In this document: positions 5,637-6,512 of the stretch, piece after piece | Position numbering within the stretch: the first letter of the stretch is position 1 | How the letters are laid out: each line of letters begins with the position of its first letter | Source: Alphaproteobacteria bacterium | Lineage (GTDB): Bacteria; Pseudomonadota; Alphaproteobacteria; CACIAM-22H2 | Assembly (NCBI GenBank): GCA_016869915.1 | Contig: VGDA01000207.1 | Location: 1 to 6,512 of the forward strand | Direction: 5' to 3' | Length of the DNA stretch: 6,512 nucleotides | Notes under the pieces: generated by a model | Databases searched by the model: none | Told to the model about the DNA's origin: nothing | Seen by the model: only the letters and a program-made list of their open reading frames with translations | Position numbers and translations under genes: made by a program

Positions 5637-6377
5637 GTGGGCGGCAGGCTGGAAGGCAAGAAGGCGCTGATCACGGCGGCGGCGCAGGGCATCGGCAGGG
5701 CGAGCGCGCTCGCCTTCGCGCGCGAGGGCGCGCAGGTCGTCGCGACCGACGTCAACGAGGCCAGGCTGCGCGAGCTTGCCGGCACGCCCGGGATCGCGAT
5801 CCGCCGGCTCGACGTCACCGACAAGGCCGCGATCGAGGCCTGCGCGGCCGAGGTCGGCGCGGTCGACGTGCTCTTCAACTGCGCCGGCTACGTCGCCGGC
5901 GGCACGATCCTCGAATGCGACGACAAGGCCTGGGACTTCTCGAACGACCTCAACGTCCGGGCGATGTTCTGGATGACCCGCGCGTTCCTGCCGGCGATGA
6001 TCGCGAATGGCGGCGGCTCGGTGGTGAACATGTCGTCGGTCGCCTCGTCGGTGAAGGGCGTGGTGAACCGCTTCGTCTACGGCACCACGAAGGCCGCCGT
6101 GATCGGCATGACGAAGTCCGTCGCGGCGGACTTCATCAAGCAGAACATCCGCTGCAACGCGATCTGCCCCGGCACGGTGCAGACGCCGTCGCTCGACGAC
6201 CGCATCAACAGCGCCGCCGACCCTGTCGAGGCGCGCAAGGCCTTCGTCGCGCGCCAGCCGCTGGGCAGGCTCGGCTCCGCGGAGGAGATCGCGGCGCTGG
6301 CGCTCTACCTCGCTTCGGACGAGAGCGCATACACGACGGGCGCCATCCACGTCATCGATGGCGGCTTGACGCTATGA
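5637..6377 (+). CDS. BDH2/2-keto-3-deoxy-L-fuconate dehydrogenase-like SDR
   Basis: 246-residue classical SDR, GTG start. It closely resembles human BDH2/DHRS6 and bacterial proteins annotated as 2-keto-3-deoxy-L-fuconate dehydrogenase, which oxidise a hydroxyl of a carboxylic acid substrate with NAD. TAAAQGIG (13-20) is the cofactor loop; D38 after strand 2 (ATDVN) favours NAD. NCAG is at 81-84. The catalytic tetrad is N106, S134, Y148 and K152. PGTVQTPSLDDRI, ASDESAYTTG and DGG near the C-terminus are typical. R145, R189 and R206 match, one residue offset, the arginines I recall being proposed to bind the substrate carboxylate in human BDH2 (R144, R188, R205), so an acid substrate is likely. 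The stop overlaps the aldolase start (ATGA, 4 bp), implying translational coupling. In a sugar-acid cluster a 2-keto-3-deoxy-aldonate dehydrogenase fits better than 3-hydroxybutyrate oxidation, but the substrate is inferred. Confidence 0.85.
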   Translation: MGGRLEGKKALITAAAQGIGRASALAFAREGAQVVATDVNEARLRELAGTPGIAIRRLDVTDKAAIEACAAEVGAVDVLFNCAGYVAGGTILECDDKAWDFSNDLNVRAMFWMTRAFLPAMIANGGGSVVNMSSVASSVKGVVNRFVYGTTKAAVIGMTKSVAADFIKQNIRCNAICPGTVQTPSLDDRINSAADPVEARKAFVARQPLGRLGSAEEIAALALYLASDESAYTTGAIHVIDGGLTL

Positions 6378-6512
6378 GCGAAGGGCTGCGCGCGCGGCTG
6401 CGGTCGGCGGTCGCCGTCCCGGTCATCACCGCGGGCGAGGTCGCCGACACGGTCGAGCTCTGCCGCGCGCTGGTTGCCGGCGGCCTCGACATGCTCGAGG
6501 TCACGTTGCGCA
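6374..6512 (+). CDS. KDPG aldolase-like protein (Eda family), 3'-truncated
   Basis: First 46 codons of a 2-keto-3-deoxy-6-phosphogluconate/galactonate aldolase, a class I enzyme that cleaves the deoxy-ketoacid phosphate to pyruvate and glyceraldehyde 3-phosphate through a Schiff-base lysine. The fragment shows AVPVIT (14-19), the first barrel strand, then a helix and AGGLDMLEVTLR (35-46). E42 and R46 correspond to E45 and R49 of E. coli Eda. The Schiff-base lysine (about residue 130) lies beyond the window, so activity cannot be judged. The start ATG overlaps the stop of the upstream SDR, and no separate promoter is expected. The family has about 205-215 residues. It may serve the 2-keto-3-deoxygluconate made by the nearby altronate dehydratase after phosphorylation by a kinase not seen here, or a related unphosphorylated substrate. 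Confidence 0.85.
   Translation, partial: MSEGLRARLRSAVAVPVITAGEVADTVELCRALVAGGLDMLEVTLR

Noticed and set aside
1..6512. tRNA, rRNA, CRISPR array, insertion sequence, phage or defence genes
   Set aside because: No direct repeat array, transposase, terminal inverted repeats or structural RNA signature is visible. All space is accounted for by metabolic genes and short junctions.

Overview
This is a compact, very GC-rich window with long spurious antisense ORFs, as expected where third codon positions are almost always G or C. Gene families and codon use suggest a high-GC Pseudomonadota, most likely an alphaproteobacterium. That placement is inference, because no rRNA or other marker is present. 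All seven recognisable genes are sugar-acid or polyol catabolic enzymes. There is no regulator, transporter, kinase, mobile element, CRISPR array or RNA gene in the window.

Layout: (1) At the left edge, a plus-strand unit holds the C-terminal part of an NAD-dependent D-2-hydroxyacid dehydrogenase (1-548) and a DenD-like D-erythronate dehydrogenase (573-1556). (2) Facing it on the minus strand is a gluconate-5-dehydrogenase-like SDR (1599-2366), separated from denD by a perfect 13-bp GC hairpin. (3) Divergent from that SDR is a mannitol-dehydrogenase-family enzyme of the fructuronate/tagaturonate reductase type (2482-3954). Its putative -10 box lies so close to the ATG that the mRNA may be leaderless. 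(4) Converging on it, across a second GC hairpin that spans its stop codon, is a full-length altronate dehydratase-type UxaA protein (minus strand, 3978-5513). (5) Divergent from uxaA is a GTG-started SDR of the BDH2/2-keto-3-deoxy-L-fuconate dehydrogenase type (5637-6377). It overlaps by 4 bp the start of a KDPG-aldolase-like gene (6374 to the window edge). The two divergent promoters at 5551-5603 appear to share an overlapping -35 region.

How the genes could work together: a hexuronate-derived ketoacid (tagaturonate or fructuronate) would be reduced by the mannitol-dehydrogenase-family enzyme to an aldonate. UxaA would dehydrate altronate to 2-keto-3-deoxygluconate, and the Eda-type aldolase would cleave the (normally phosphorylated) deoxy-ketoacid to pyruvate and a C3 product. 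A KDG kinase would have to be outside the window. The DenD, D-2-hydroxyacid and SDR dehydrogenases look like side entrances for other acid sugars such as erythronate, gluconate/5-ketogluconate or deoxy-sugar acids. The families are well known. The less ordinary points are the alternating gene order, the shared divergent promoter, the possible leaderless start, the paired hairpin ends and the SDR-aldolase coupling. I did not find a clearly novel system.
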